Source of the DNA: Microbacterium terregens
Lineage (GTDB): Bacteria > Actinomycetota > Actinomycetes > Actinomycetales > Microbacteriaceae
NCBI RefSeq assembly: GCF_039534975.1
Contig: NZ_BAAAWH010000001.1
Location: 868,001 to 932,000 of the forward strand
Reading direction: 5' to 3'
DNA length: 64,000 bases
The notes below the pieces were generated by a model that did no database searches, was not told the origin of the DNA, and saw only the letters and a program-made list of their open reading frames with translations. Below, piece after piece: positions 51,663-60,682 of this stretch. A program made the position numbers and the translations under genes. Every line of letters begins with the position of its first letter. The stretch's first letter is position 1.

Positions 51663-53221
51663 TAGTGGGCGCTCTCGCCTGGCGCGAGCACGGCCTTGAT
51701 CGTCTTGAACAGGATCGCCACATCGCCGATCAGCGACCAATTCTCGACGTAGTAGAGGTCCAGCCTTACAGCATCCTCCCAATCGAGTGTCGAACGACCG
51801 CTAACTTGCCAGAGGCCGGTGATGCCGGGGCGGGCGAGGAGGCGCCGCCGGGCAGCATCGGAGTACATGGCCACTTCTGCGGCAACCTGCGGGCGGGGCC
51901 CTACAATGCTCATTGATCCGGCTATGACGTTGAAGAGCTGGGGAAGTTCATCGACTGAGTACTTGCGGATGAACCGACCTACCCCGGTGATTCTCGGATC
52001 GTTGCGGACTTTAAAAAGTGGCTTTGTGGACGTGCCCTGTGAGGCTAGCAATCCCTCGAGCTCTTCGTTTGCGCCAACGCGCATCGACCGGAACTTGAGT
52101 ATGTGGAAAGGCCGTCCGCCGAGTCCGATTCGTTCGTGTGCGAAGAAGATTGGACCTGGACTCGTCGCCTTCACGACGATCGCAACGACCCCGAGTACTG
52201 GCGATAGCACGATGGCAATCGTTATGGCGGCGCCCAGGTCGAATGCGCGCTTAACGAATCGCTGACCAGCAGAGAATCGCGGGGTCTCGACGTGGATCAG
52301 CGGGAGTCCCGAGACTGGGCGTGTGTGGATCCGCGGCCCCGCGATATCGGTAATACTCGGCGCGAGGACGAGGTGTTGTCTGCCCGCTTCGAGGCTCCAC
52401 GATATCTGCTTGACCTTGTTCGGCGGAAGATCATCGGTGCTTGTAACGGCGACGGTATCCGCATGTGTCGCGGCGATCGCACTCTCGATAGCGTTGACAT
52501 TTCCCATGATCGGAATGTCAGTGCCGTCGATGGTGTCGGCGATCTTGCCTGAGGGGACGCACGCGCCAACGACGAGGTAGCCGGCGCTGGACGCACGCTC
52601 GAGTTCGCGGGCGATCTGCGCGACGGAGTCGCGCGATCCGACCAGCAGCACACGCGCCGAGTATCCGCCAGTCGAGCGTTTGGCGATGAGCCACTGGCGC
52701 CAGAGCCATCGTTCGAGGACGAGAACCACGATTCCAAGGGGGAGGGCGATCAGAAGGTACCCGCGCGCGACATCAACCCGAGTAAGGAACGCGAGGATTG
52801 CAATCAAACCGAATACACCGACGCTCGCGTGAATCACGCGAATGTACTCGGTCGTGCCCTGACCGATCACTCGGTAGCTGCGAGAGTCAATCAGAGCAAG
52901 CGACCACATCCATGCCGCTACCAAACCCGCGGAGAATAGCCAGTACGAGATCTCGCTGAGTCGGACATCCTCACGGATGGAAACTTGGGCATTGCCTGCC
53001 CCGAACCACACCATCTGGGTGCCATAAACCACCCATATCAGCACGAAGAAGTCGCTGATCCGCAAGCGCCTGCCATATCGCTCACGCCAGCGTGGGTCAG
53101 CGGTGCCGAGCGACCTGATCGAGGAGGGGTTCGAATCAGAATCGGCCGGCTCCTTCGCCGGACTCGCCTTGCCTGACTCGGGCGACGTCGGTGTCGCGTC
53201 GATGTTAACACTCGACGTCAC
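51662..53221 (-). CDS. Initiating sugar-phosphate transferase (WbaP/WcaJ type)
   Basis: This enzyme puts the first sugar-1-phosphate on undecaprenyl phosphate, starting each repeat unit. The 519-residue protein has four N-terminal membrane segments, a middle CoA-binding-like domain (ARVLLVGSRDSVAQIARELE) and the C-terminal transferase with KRAFDLGAAITIAIVLSP, FKVRNDPRITGVGRFIRKYS, VDELPQLFNVIAGSMSIVGP and ITGLWQVSGRSTLDWEDAV. The GTG at 53221 follows AGGAGAATACTT. The first sugar is not evident. Confidence 0.95.
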   Translation of the reverse strand: MTSSVNIDATPTSPESGKASPAKEPADSDSNPSSIRSLGTADPRWRERYGRRLRISDFFVLIWVVYGTQMVWFGAGNAQVSIREDVRLSEISYWLFSAGLVAAWMWSLALIDSRSYRVIGQGTTEYIRVIHASVGVFGLIAILAFLTRVDVARGYLLIALPLGIVVLVLERWLWRQWLIAKRSTGGYSARVLLVGSRDSVAQIARELERASSAGYLVVGACVPSGKIADTIDGTDIPIMGNVNAIESAIAATHADTVAVTSTDDLPPNKVKQISWSLEAGRQHLVLAPSITDIAGPRIHTRPVSGLPLIHVETPRFSAGQRFVKRAFDLGAAITIAIVLSPVLGVVAIVVKATSPGPIFFAHERIGLGGRPFHILKFRSMRVGANEELEGLLASQGTSTKPLFKVRNDPRITGVGRFIRKYSVDELPQLFNVIAGSMSIVGPRPQVAAEVAMYSDAARRRLLARPGITGLWQVSGRSTLDWEDAVRLDLYYVENWSLIGDVAILFKTIKAVLAPGESAH

Positions 53222-53340
53222 AAGTATTCTCCTGTAGCTCAGTCTCCCAGGAACGAGACTAACAGCCGCAGGTAACGGCAACGTTTCGTATGGACTGCGA
53301 CGCCGCGATGTCGAAGTGAAGACCAGAGGGCGCCAGTCGC

Positions 53341-54240
53341 TCAGGGCGATGGCACGACGGCGATGGCGTCGTTCGACCACACCAAGGTGCCGCGCACCTC
53401 GAAAGTGATCGCCACCGGTTGGCGGGTGTCAACGCCTTCTGCGCAACCCGCGGGTGACGAAGGCTGTTCGACGTCCGAGACGAGATAGCGGGTGAGGGCC
53501 AGCCCCTCGCACCTCTCATCGACGTGGCCAACAATTACATCAGCTCCGTCAACAGCTACGGCGACTGCCGCGACAGCTGACAGTGGTGTCCAAGACTCCT
53601 CTGACCGGACAAAGGCCACGTCGCCACAGATGACCGCGGCGACGGACCGAACCGCACGAAGGCCCCTCGCCTCCACGCACGGGGCTGGGACCGAGATGCC
53701 CCCGAGGTGAACAGTTGACGAGGTGGTCAGGTCAATGAAGCGCGATCCAGAAAGAACTTCGGGATACGACTCCCAAAACCGGCCATTGGTAAAGCTACGA
53801 AGGGCCCGCGTCTCGCAAGCTGGGCCGATAGCTGCGATAGCCTCCACGGCATCCACCGCAATACCCTCGAGGGAGGCGACCTGCGCTATCCCCGTGTATA
53901 GGGGGGTTATGTCGACCCATGTGTCCCCCCCGTCGTTCGAACGCTCAACAACCGGCGTCACGCCACCGCAAGACCCCGCCACCCCGCGCCAGAGCGTTCC
54001 AGCCGCCGCGGACAAGAAGCGTTCCCGGTCCCTGGGAGTCGTCGATTCGGCAGTGGGTGTAGGCGTCGGAGTGGGCGAGTGCACGCCCAGATTGAACGTG
54101 GGCACCGGTCCCGGGGATTCGGATTGAACAGTAGGTGTGGCATGCTGCAGCGCGAATGCTGTCAACAGACCGACGCCAAGAGCCAGAAATACAAGCGCCA
54201 CCGGCGCGATTATCCGAGCTCGCAAACTCCGACTGGCCAA
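53341..54240 (-). CDS. Membrane-anchored Asp-box protein, function unknown
   Basis: The protein has about 299 residues if it starts at TTG 54240. One N-terminal membrane segment (IIAPVALVFLALGVGLLTAF) is followed by a Pro/Thr linker and a beta-rich domain containing one Asp-box SNDGGDTW. Such boxes occur in beta-propellers of the sialidase/BNR type. Cys residues are spread through the domain (SCGG, ACET, APCVEA, AVICGD). It lies between the BY-kinase and the initiating transferase, so a role in the same export process is plausible but unproven. Confidence 0.6.
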   Translation of the reverse strand: MASRSLRARIIAPVALVFLALGVGLLTAFALQHATPTVQSESPGPVPTFNLGVHSPTPTPTPTAESTTPRDRERFLSAAAGTLWRGVAGSCGGVTPVVERSNDGGDTWVDITPLYTGIAQVASLEGIAVDAVEAIAAIGPACETRALRSFTNGRFWESYPEVLSGSRFIDLTTSSTVHLGGISVPAPCVEARGLRAVRSVAAVICGDVAFVRSEESWTPLSAVAAVAVAVDGADVIVGHVDERCEGLALTRYLVSDVEQPSSPAGCAEGVDTRQPVAITFEVRGTLVWSNDAIAVVPSP

Positions 54241-54256
54241 CTGAGCTACCGATGCT

Positions 54257-55825
54257 TTATGAGGCGGGGGTGGAACGGCGCGGGGGTGAATCAGTTGGCC
54301 CAGTCTGGGTATGGGCAGCGCTCCGCGCGGCTCCAGGTTGGTACAGGGGCAGTTGCGTGGGTATCGGCGCCGAATCGGGCATCGTCGGTGTGGCAGGCCT
54401 CCGGCTCGGTCCCAACCCGCTCTTTTTGGGTTGCCTGCGGGAGCTGCCGGTGGCTCCGTTCGACGCCACCCCGTACCCGTATGCATACCCGGCGCCGTAC
54501 GTGTAGTAAGCGTCCGGGCCGCGGGTGGGCACCATGGACAACACAACACCAGCGATTTTGGCTCCTACGGTTTCAAGCGCGTCTACTGCGCCTGAGAGTT
54601 GATGCCTGCTTGTGTGACCCGCTGACACTACGACGATGGCACCGCTGGTTGCCTTCGCGAGGATAGCGCCGTCGGTTACAGGCAACAGCGGCGGAGCGTC
54701 GCACAGTACCACATCGAAGTCGCGCTCGAGCACCTCCAAGAGCGTATGCATCTGTTTTGAACCGAGCAATTCGCTGGGATTTGGAGGAATCTTTCCTGCG
54801 GGAAGCACATAGAGACTGCGTCCTCCCCACGGCAACATAACGTCGCCAATGCGAACCCGGCCGATGAGCACGTCTGTAAGCCCTGCACCGCCCTCGATTC
54901 CGAGGTATTCGGCCACCTTCGGCTTACGCAGGTCCGTGTCCAGTAGCGCGACCCGTTTGCCCGCGTCGGCGAGGGCTATCGCGAGATTGATGGTGGTGGT
55001 CGACTTGCCCTCGCTTGGAACACTCGAGGTTATGACGAAGCTTGATCGGCCGCCCATGTCCAGAAACTGCAGGTTAGTACGCAGCGCACGGAAGGACTCT
55101 GCGCGCGGACTCAGCGGATCGACGTGCACGATGAGCGGGCGTTCCTTCGCCTTCGGATCGAAAGCAATGGCCCCGATTAGCGGCCGGTCGGTCACAAGCT
55201 CCACGTCGCGCGGAGTCCGGATGCGCGTGTCGAGTACCGCCCGCAGCACCGCGATACCCACGCCCAGCGCAAGCCCCAGGAGCGCCCCCAGCGAGAGGTT
55301 CAGGGGGACATTCGGGCTGGACGGAGACAACGCGGGCAGCGCGTCCTTGACGCGGGTCAGCCGCACTGGGCTCGTGTCCGTGCCATTAGGGGTCTCGATC
55401 GACTCGACTGCACTGGTGAGGCTGGCTCCTAGTGCATTTGCTACGTCGGCCGCGGCGATTGCGTCATCGCTCGTTACGGTGATCGTGATGAGGGTGGTGT
55501 TCAGCGGGCTCGAGGCCGATACGTTCTTTGCCAATTCGCCTGCCGTGATGCCGAGACCGAGCTCGGCAATGACCGGATTCATTACAATCGGCGTGGCCAC
55601 GAGGTTCGCGTAAGTTGTGACTCGCGACTGCGTGAAACTCTGGCCTTGTTGCAGTTCGCCGATCGTGCCGCCAGCCTGCGTCGAGACGAACACAGTGCTC
55701 TGTGCTTCGTACTGCGGACTGCGAGTGAGTGACCAGCCAGCAGCACTTCCGACCCCGAGCAGAGTAGCGACCACGATGATCAGCCAGCTCTTGCGAAGGA
55801 TGCGGATATAGTCTGTGAGCTCCAT
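54257..55825 (-). CDS. Wzz-type chain-length regulator fused to BY-kinase (second copy)
   Basis: The 522-residue paralogue of the 30267 product has a Wzz domain (MELTDYIRILRKSWLIIVV; membrane segments near 15-35 and 180-200), Walker A ITSSVPSEGKSTTTINLAIA, A' ALLDTDLRKP and B VVLCDAPPLLPVTDG. The C-terminal Tyr cluster is AYYTYGAGYAYGYG. The ATG at 55825 is the family start. It is the first gene of the long minus-strand EPS unit. Confidence 0.93.
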   Translation of the reverse strand: MELTDYIRILRKSWLIIVVATLLGVGSAAGWSLTRSPQYEAQSTVFVSTQAGGTIGELQQGQSFTQSRVTTYANLVATPIVMNPVIAELGLGITAGELAKNVSASSPLNTTLITITVTSDDAIAAADVANALGASLTSAVESIETPNGTDTSPVRLTRVKDALPALSPSSPNVPLNLSLGALLGLALGVGIAVLRAVLDTRIRTPRDVELVTDRPLIGAIAFDPKAKERPLIVHVDPLSPRAESFRALRTNLQFLDMGGRSSFVITSSVPSEGKSTTTINLAIALADAGKRVALLDTDLRKPKVAEYLGIEGGAGLTDVLIGRVRIGDVMLPWGGRSLYVLPAGKIPPNPSELLGSKQMHTLLEVLERDFDVVLCDAPPLLPVTDGAILAKATSGAIVVVSAGHTSRHQLSGAVDALETVGAKIAGVVLSMVPTRGPDAYYTYGAGYAYGYGVASNGATGSSRRQPKKSGLGPSRRPATPTMPDSAPIPTQLPLYQPGAARSAAHTQTGPTDSPPRRSTPAS

Positions 55826-56202
55826 GGTGCCTCTCGGTCGCGCTGAATCGGGGGAGCGCGAGCCTTCTTCATCCTGCCATAGGGCGCGACGGGGCCTTGT
55901 GGTCCCGGTTTGGACCCTTTGCTTACTGTTGTCTAGACGTGCTGATTTAGTCACGGCGGGATCGCCGCCATCGTTAGCCAGACGATGTAGACCAGGCCGG
56001 GTCGCGGTCCATTCGAGCCAGAAATCCCGGCGTCATCCCGCGCATGGATAACCGCATCGCCGAGCGCAGGCGCATTCAGCAGGATTGAGATGCAAACGCG
56101 AGCGAGATGCGCACATGCGGACGTCGGGTGCGGAGCTTATGATAGTGCGTCGACATCGAGCCGGTAATATCGCCCACATGGCCTTCGAACCGGTTCCGCC
56201 CC
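55826..56202. other. Divergent promoter region of the EPS unit
   Basis: The 377 bases separate the BY-kinase gene (minus) and the polymerase gene (plus). It should contain promoters for both. One weak candidate is TATGAT (in AGCTTATGATAGTG, about 56138), oriented to the polymerase. A 14-codon open frame at 56044 is not supported as a gene. No repeat or riboswitch-like structure is obvious. Confidence 0.45.
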
Positions 56203-57504
56203 GTGGATGACGGCGCATCGCTCCTTCTCATTGCGTTCGGCGTGGTCGCCGCGGTATGGCTGATCGCCTTAGCTGCGTTGCGACCACGCCAGGTTGTACC
56301 AGTCATCGCTGTCGCAGGGATCGTGTGCAGCCGTCCGAGCCTGATTGGGGAGCGATTCCCAACCCTGGGCGCGATTCTTCTGCTCATTGCAGCAGCTTTC
56401 GCACTGTTCTCCGGTCGTGGGACGAACACTTTCAGGACCGGGTGGTTCGCGATCCTCGTAGGACTCGCCTACTTCTGGTTGCTCGTGCATGAGGCTATCG
56501 TTCCGAATTCCGAGGCGAGCCTCACGTCGATTCTGCTCACGACAGCGCTGCCGATCATCCTGTTCTGGTTCATTGCCCGCGATCGGGGCTACCTGGAACA
56601 GAGCATCATTGGCCTGACGACAGTTGTTGTCGTCGTGGCGGCTCTTTCCCTAGTGTCGTTCGCGGTCGGGGCGATCATCGGATTCGGCGCGACCCACGTC
56701 GCGAACGTACCACTCGGCTACTCCGATCGCGGTGTCGGTCTTCTGTTGCCGGGCGGTTTCACCTACGGCGGGACGCTTAGCGAAGGGTTCCCCCGAATGC
56801 TGGGCCTTGGCCGAGAACCCGGTATGGGTGCGATTTATTATGCGTGGGCCTTCTTCGCGATACCCGCGACCTGGCGCCACAGGTCCGTGTTGCGGTGGGT
56901 TGTTCTCCTGGGTGCGCTGCTCACCACTCAGTCGACAGCGGGCGTGGCCCTGTTCACGATTTCTCTCGCGCTCTGGGTAGTGTTCGGTCGTGACCGCATC
57001 CGCCCGTTAGTCGCATTGCTCGCCTTGGGAGCGAGCGCCGCGATCGCGTATCTCGCGATCTTTGACACGAGTTTTGGGGTGCTCTCGAAGTTGGAGACGA
57101 CATCCTACGACGAACGCAACGCGGCCACCCTGCGAGGGCTCGAAGCGCTGCAACTGAACTTCTGGGACAGCGCGACGACGCTGCCGCTGTCGAATGTGAA
57201 CCTGATCGCCGGCGTTGACGCGCATGGCGGGCCGTGGCTAGTCATTCTTGGCGTTTTACTGATCACGGCTCTGATCCGGTCGGGTCGGCAGAATCCGATG
57301 ACTTACGCTGCTCTGTTCATCGCCCTGACCGTCCTGGCTTCTCAGCCAATCATCGACACCCCCGCCATTTTGATCATGTTGTTCATTTGCGTCGCTAGCA
57401 GGCCTGTCCGACCCGCCCCTGAGCTCGAACGACTAGAGCCAGCAGAGCGACGGTCTGTCACCAAATCAGGGTCGGATGGTTCGCGGTCGGCGACCGTTCA
57501 GTGA
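56203..57504 (+). CDS. O-antigen polymerase/ligase-like membrane protein
   Basis: The 433-residue protein has about 11 predicted membrane segments and a large loop (about 165-230) with GGTLSEGFPRMLGLGREPGM, in the pattern of Wzy/WaaL-like proteins. It would join repeat units or attach glycan chains outside the membrane. It is on the opposite strand to the EPS unit. The ATG at 56203 is preferred, with no strong ribosome-binding site seen. Confidence 0.75.
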   Translation: MDDGASLLLIAFGVVAAVWLIALAALRPRQVVPVIAVAGIVCSRPSLIGERFPTLGAILLLIAAAFALFSGRGTNTFRTGWFAILVGLAYFWLLVHEAIVPNSEASLTSILLTTALPIILFWFIARDRGYLEQSIIGLTTVVVVVAALSLVSFAVGAIIGFGATHVANVPLGYSDRGVGLLLPGGFTYGGTLSEGFPRMLGLGREPGMGAIYYAWAFFAIPATWRHRSVLRWVVLLGALLTTQSTAGVALFTISLALWVVFGRDRIRPLVALLALGASAAIAYLAIFDTSFGVLSKLETTSYDERNAATLRGLEALQLNFWDSATTLPLSNVNLIAGVDAHGGPWLVILGVLLITALIRSGRQNPMTYAALFIALTVLASQPIIDTPAILIMLFICVASRPVRPAPELERLEPAERRSVTKSGSDGSRSATVQ

Positions 57505-58400
57505 CGTGATCTGCCCGCTCGACAGCGCGCCAGGGGAGATCAGCATCGGCGAAGTAGTGCTAATGCGCCCACTATGCCCCGCCGATCCCATGGCCCAGGG
57601 TGAATGTCGGTGGCCATGAAACGGCCCGCTGGGGACCACGGAAGTGCCCACTGGCGGCCGGGGGAACTGCCCGCTGACGGCTGAATTCGGACGATCGTCC
57701 CGGTCAGTTCCGCGTCGACTAGGGAACGCACCGACGGCAGCCGGTTCTTCCATGACGTGTGTGGTCTCAGGGCATCTCTGACGCTTGGTCGTTGGGAGAT
57801 GCTTTCCGCTGGTGGGCGCGTGGAGCGTTGTAGTTCCGGAAGGGCTTAGTCGTCGTGCGAGTGCGCGGTGCGAGTTCGCTTTCGCCGTCGAGAGCACGGA
57901 AGTGGTGGTCCTCGACGAGGACGGTGACGACTTTGCCGGCGTGGGTCCGGCCTATCCGGAGCCTTCGCGCCTCGCCCATCGTGACACCCCCAACGGGACA
58001 CGTTGTTGGACGCGCTGTGCGCCGCCGGCTGGGGGGGTCGGCAGCGGTGTGCTCACCGGGCGTGCTGCGCGAAGTCGTGCAGGATCTCCCGCCTGAAGCG
58101 CACCAGGGAGGATTATGGTCAGATGTCCGTCTGCGATTACTTGAATCAGCCCCCTGTCGGGGCGGAGCGTGACCCTGCGGTGTCGGTTCTCGGTCCGAGC
58201 GGGATCTCGTGCCCGGCGATAGCGACGATGCCGTCTCGGGTCGCGTGTTTCGCTCGTGCCCGATCGCGTGTCGATATGGCGAACGGTCCTGCTGTCGTCA
58301 TGCGATGGCTCTGCGAAACGAGAATGGTCGGGCGGCCACCTGTGGTTCGCGGTTTACCTTGAGCAGGCTGAGATTGTGTTCGCTGCTGCTGCGTGTCCAG
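57505..58400 (-). pseudogene. Transposase remnant and decayed DNA
   Basis: This 896-base stretch holds no intact gene. On the minus strand at 57767-57979 there is a frame RRLRIGRTHAGKVVTVLVED followed by HHFRALDG that resembles the C-terminal domain of IS481-family transposases (compare LGIGTAHRGKRCILIADEH in the 11747 element). The rest has no recognisable similarity. It probably represents an old insertion that has decayed. Confidence 0.45.
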
Positions 58401-58994
58401 TCACGTGACGGAGAGTTGGACGATGCGTACGACCTCGTCGATCCCGGGCTGGAGATCGGCAGTGGAACGCTCGTACACGTCCGAGCCTCGCCGGTACGGG
58501 TCAATCACATCATCATCATTCGGATCCGTCGGGGGTGGAAGCATTCCGCGATGGGACGCGATCGCCGCCGCCGCCGCGCGAAGTCGCGCCGACGCATCCG
58601 ACCCTGCGGCGGCCGCCGCAATTCGAATTTCTTCGTCGGAGACGGCGGTGGTAAGCCGGGCAAACTCACGGATCGTGAAAGTGCTGCGCAGGCGGGCGGG
58701 AGCGAGTTCGGCCACCAAACGCCGGTGCTCGCGCGTCATCGTGAGGATGAGGTCGGGGGAGTCGAGAAGAGCCTCCGTCAGGTATCGGGAGCGGTGCGCG
58801 GCCGAGTCCTCGGCCGGAACGCCGAGTCGGCCCGCGATCGCAACAGCCTCTGCGGTCATCGGGACAGCTCGAAGACCGCTCGTGCCGGCGCTGTGCACGA
58901 TGCCCTCGAGCGGGGCAAGCCTGGCACGCAGGAGTTGTTCGGCGAGCGGTGAACGGGCGATGTTTCCCGTGCACACCGTGAGGATGTCGAACAC
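58401..58994 (-). CDS. Low-molecular-weight protein tyrosine phosphatase (Wzb-like)
   Basis: The 197-residue enzyme has the CX5R loop VCTGNIARSP (Cys8, Arg14) and the catalytic Asp-Pro in DDVIDPYRR. It would dephosphorylate BY-kinases, two of which are encoded here. The GTG at 58994 has GGAGG seven bases upstream; a longer TTG start is possible. It lies close to the EPS genes but on the far side of the polymerase. Confidence 0.9.
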   Translation of the reverse strand: MFDILTVCTGNIARSPLAEQLLRARLAPLEGIVHSAGTSGLRAVPMTAEAVAIAGRLGVPAEDSAAHRSRYLTEALLDSPDLILTMTREHRRLVAELAPARLRSTFTIREFARLTTAVSDEEIRIAAAAAGSDASARLRAAAAAIASHRGMLPPPTDPNDDDVIDPYRRGSDVYERSTADLQPGIDEVVRIVQLSVT

Positions 58995-59029
58995 CGAGGG
59001 GCCTCCGCAGGGCAAGGTAACGTGGGCGA

Positions 59030-59869
59030 GTGCCTGACCACTCTATCGACGTGACGACACCCGAACTCGCGGTCAGTGATGCGACGGCAACCACCCCGGC
59101 GGTCGAGCCGACGTTCACGAGAGCCGCGAGGCGTGACGCATCGAAACCGCTTGCGGAGCCACGCATCGACTGGCGTCTCGGGGGTCGCACGGTGGCGCGC
59201 TGGCGCGAATGGCTGCTCGCGACCGCGCTTTTGTCGCTCGGCGTCGCCATCCTGATCGCCACGCTGCTGTCTTGGCTTTGGCCGACGCCGGAGGGCGCGG
59301 CATCCGCCACCGCCGTTCTCTGGCTCGGGATGCTGGTGCCGATCCTGTGGGCGTTCACACGGTCGCGGCCCGCTGGGCTGTTGCGCTTCCGTGCCCTCGA
59401 CGTGTTGTACGGCGTCGCGCTCGCGGGGGTGCTGCGAATTATCCAGGGGTGGCTCGCAGTCGTGACCGGGGGTTCGGGTGCGCTGCCCTCGTATTCACTC
59501 ATGAACGGCGAGCTGTCGGGCATGTGGTGGTTCACCGACGCGGTCTCCGTCGTGCTGATTGCGCCGGTTGTCGAGGAGTTCTTCTTCCGCGGGGTGATCC
59601 TGGTCGCCCTATACACCGTGCTGCGCCGGCCCTTCGGACACGTCACCGCCGGCCTGGTAGCGGTGATCGTCAGCACCGGGCTGTTCGTGCTGCTCCACGG
59701 GCTGACGGGTGGGATCTCAATCGATCAGGTCGTGTCGATCGCGCTGATTGGACTCGTTGGCGGGATGCTCGTTATGCTGACGGGGCGCATCTGGGGTGCC
59801 GTTCTGGTGCACACCGGATTCAATCTGACTTTTGTCGTCATCTCTTTGGCGGGGACATTCCTGGTCTAA
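59030..59869 (+). CDS. CPBP-family intramembrane metalloprotease
   Basis: The 279-residue membrane protein has the CPBP/CAAX-like motifs VVEEFFFRGVIL (Glu pair and Arg), VLLHG and HTGFNLTF. Family members cleave within or next to membranes, and many are linked to prenyl or bacteriocin processing. The GTG at 59030 lies 35 bases from the divergent phosphatase start. A second CPBP gene follows at 60683. Confidence 0.88.
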   Translation: MPDHSIDVTTPELAVSDATATTPAVEPTFTRAARRDASKPLAEPRIDWRLGGRTVARWREWLLATALLSLGVAILIATLLSWLWPTPEGAASATAVLWLGMLVPILWAFTRSRPAGLLRFRALDVLYGVALAGVLRIIQGWLAVVTGGSGALPSYSLMNGELSGMWWFTDAVSVVLIAPVVEEFFFRGVILVALYTVLRRPFGHVTAGLVAVIVSTGLFVLLHGLTGGISIDQVVSIALIGLVGGMLVMLTGRIWGAVLVHTGFNLTFVVISLAGTFLV

Positions 59870-60068
59870 TTCGCCGGAATATTCACGATCTGTTCACGCT
59901 GTGTCCTCCGAACGGGGGACATTAGCACACGATTTGTTACCTGTCCGAAACCAACGCGACTCGTCAGGCGTCCTGAGGTATTGCTAAGGTTTCCCCAGAC
60001 ATAGGAATCCCATAGAGGGTTCCGCCAACCGTTCAGTTCGCGAAACCATTCCCCCGGGGGTTCATTAC

Positions 60069-60608
60069 ATGTTCAAAAAAATCTTCACTGCGGCTGCTGT
60101 CGCGGGTCTTCTCGTCCTCGGCGGCGGCTCTGCCGCACACGCTGTGTACAGCGGCGACGATGTGCCGGTAACGAGCGCCTCGGCGCCCACGATCACGGCG
60201 GGCAACTCGACCGTCGTCACCGTGTCGAACCTCGGCCCTGAGATCACGAGCGTCTCGTTCACCGCTAACGGCGGCGCGCTGTCGTCCATCGTGCTTGCGA
60301 GCGTCGGACCCGTCGTCAAGCCGGTCTCGAACGGCAGCGCATCGGTCACGTTCACGGCGACCGCGCCCGGCAACTACACCGTCTGGGCAGCTGATGCCTC
60401 GGGTAACCCCCTCGGGTCCGTGGCTATCACGGTCGTCGCAGCAGGTAGCGGCGCCGGTGGCGGCACCGGTGGTACCGGTGGCGGCCTCCCGGCGACGGGT
60501 AACGAGCTCCCGGCTGCAGCCCTGTGGCTCGGCGTTGGCGCCCTCGGCATCGGTGGCATCGCCATCGCAGCCGGCGTTGCACGTCGCCGCGCGCACACCA
60601 GCAACTGA
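60069..60608 (+). CDS. LPXTG-type surface protein (LPATG)
   Basis: The 179-residue protein has a signal peptide (MFKKIFTAAAVAGLLVLGGG..AAHA), an Ig-like domain (APTITAGNSTVVTVSNLGPE, ASVTFTATAPGNYTVWAADA), a Gly/Thr linker and the sortase signal GLPATG with a membrane segment and ARRRAHTSN. It shares this layout with the LPTTG protein at 27798. The upstream spacer (59870-60068) is AT-rich and probably contains the promoter; a clear -35/-10 pair was not assigned. Confidence 0.88.
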   Translation: MFKKIFTAAAVAGLLVLGGGSAAHAVYSGDDVPVTSASAPTITAGNSTVVTVSNLGPEITSVSFTANGGALSSIVLASVGPVVKPVSNGSASVTFTATAPGNYTVWAADASGNPLGSVAITVVAAGSGAGGGTGGTGGGLPATGNELPAAALWLGVGALGIGGIAIAAGVARRRAHTSN

Positions 60609-60621
60609 CACACATCAGCAC

Positions 60622-60659
60622 TGACGAAGGCCCCGGTCGCAAGCCCGGGGCCTTCGTCA
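60622..60659 (+). terminator. Terminator after the LPATG gene
   Basis: TGACGAAGGCCCCGG at 60622-60636 pairs perfectly with CCGGGGCCTTCGTCA at 60645-60659 (15 bp) with an 8-base loop, 14 bases after the stop. No T-run follows. Confidence 0.8.
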
Positions 60660-60682
60660 TGAGTTCATAGGGGACCTTCGTG

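Noticed and set aside
56044..56088. 14-codon open frame as a leader peptide
   Set aside because: There is no ribosome-binding site, no codon run and no terminator pair typical of attenuators.
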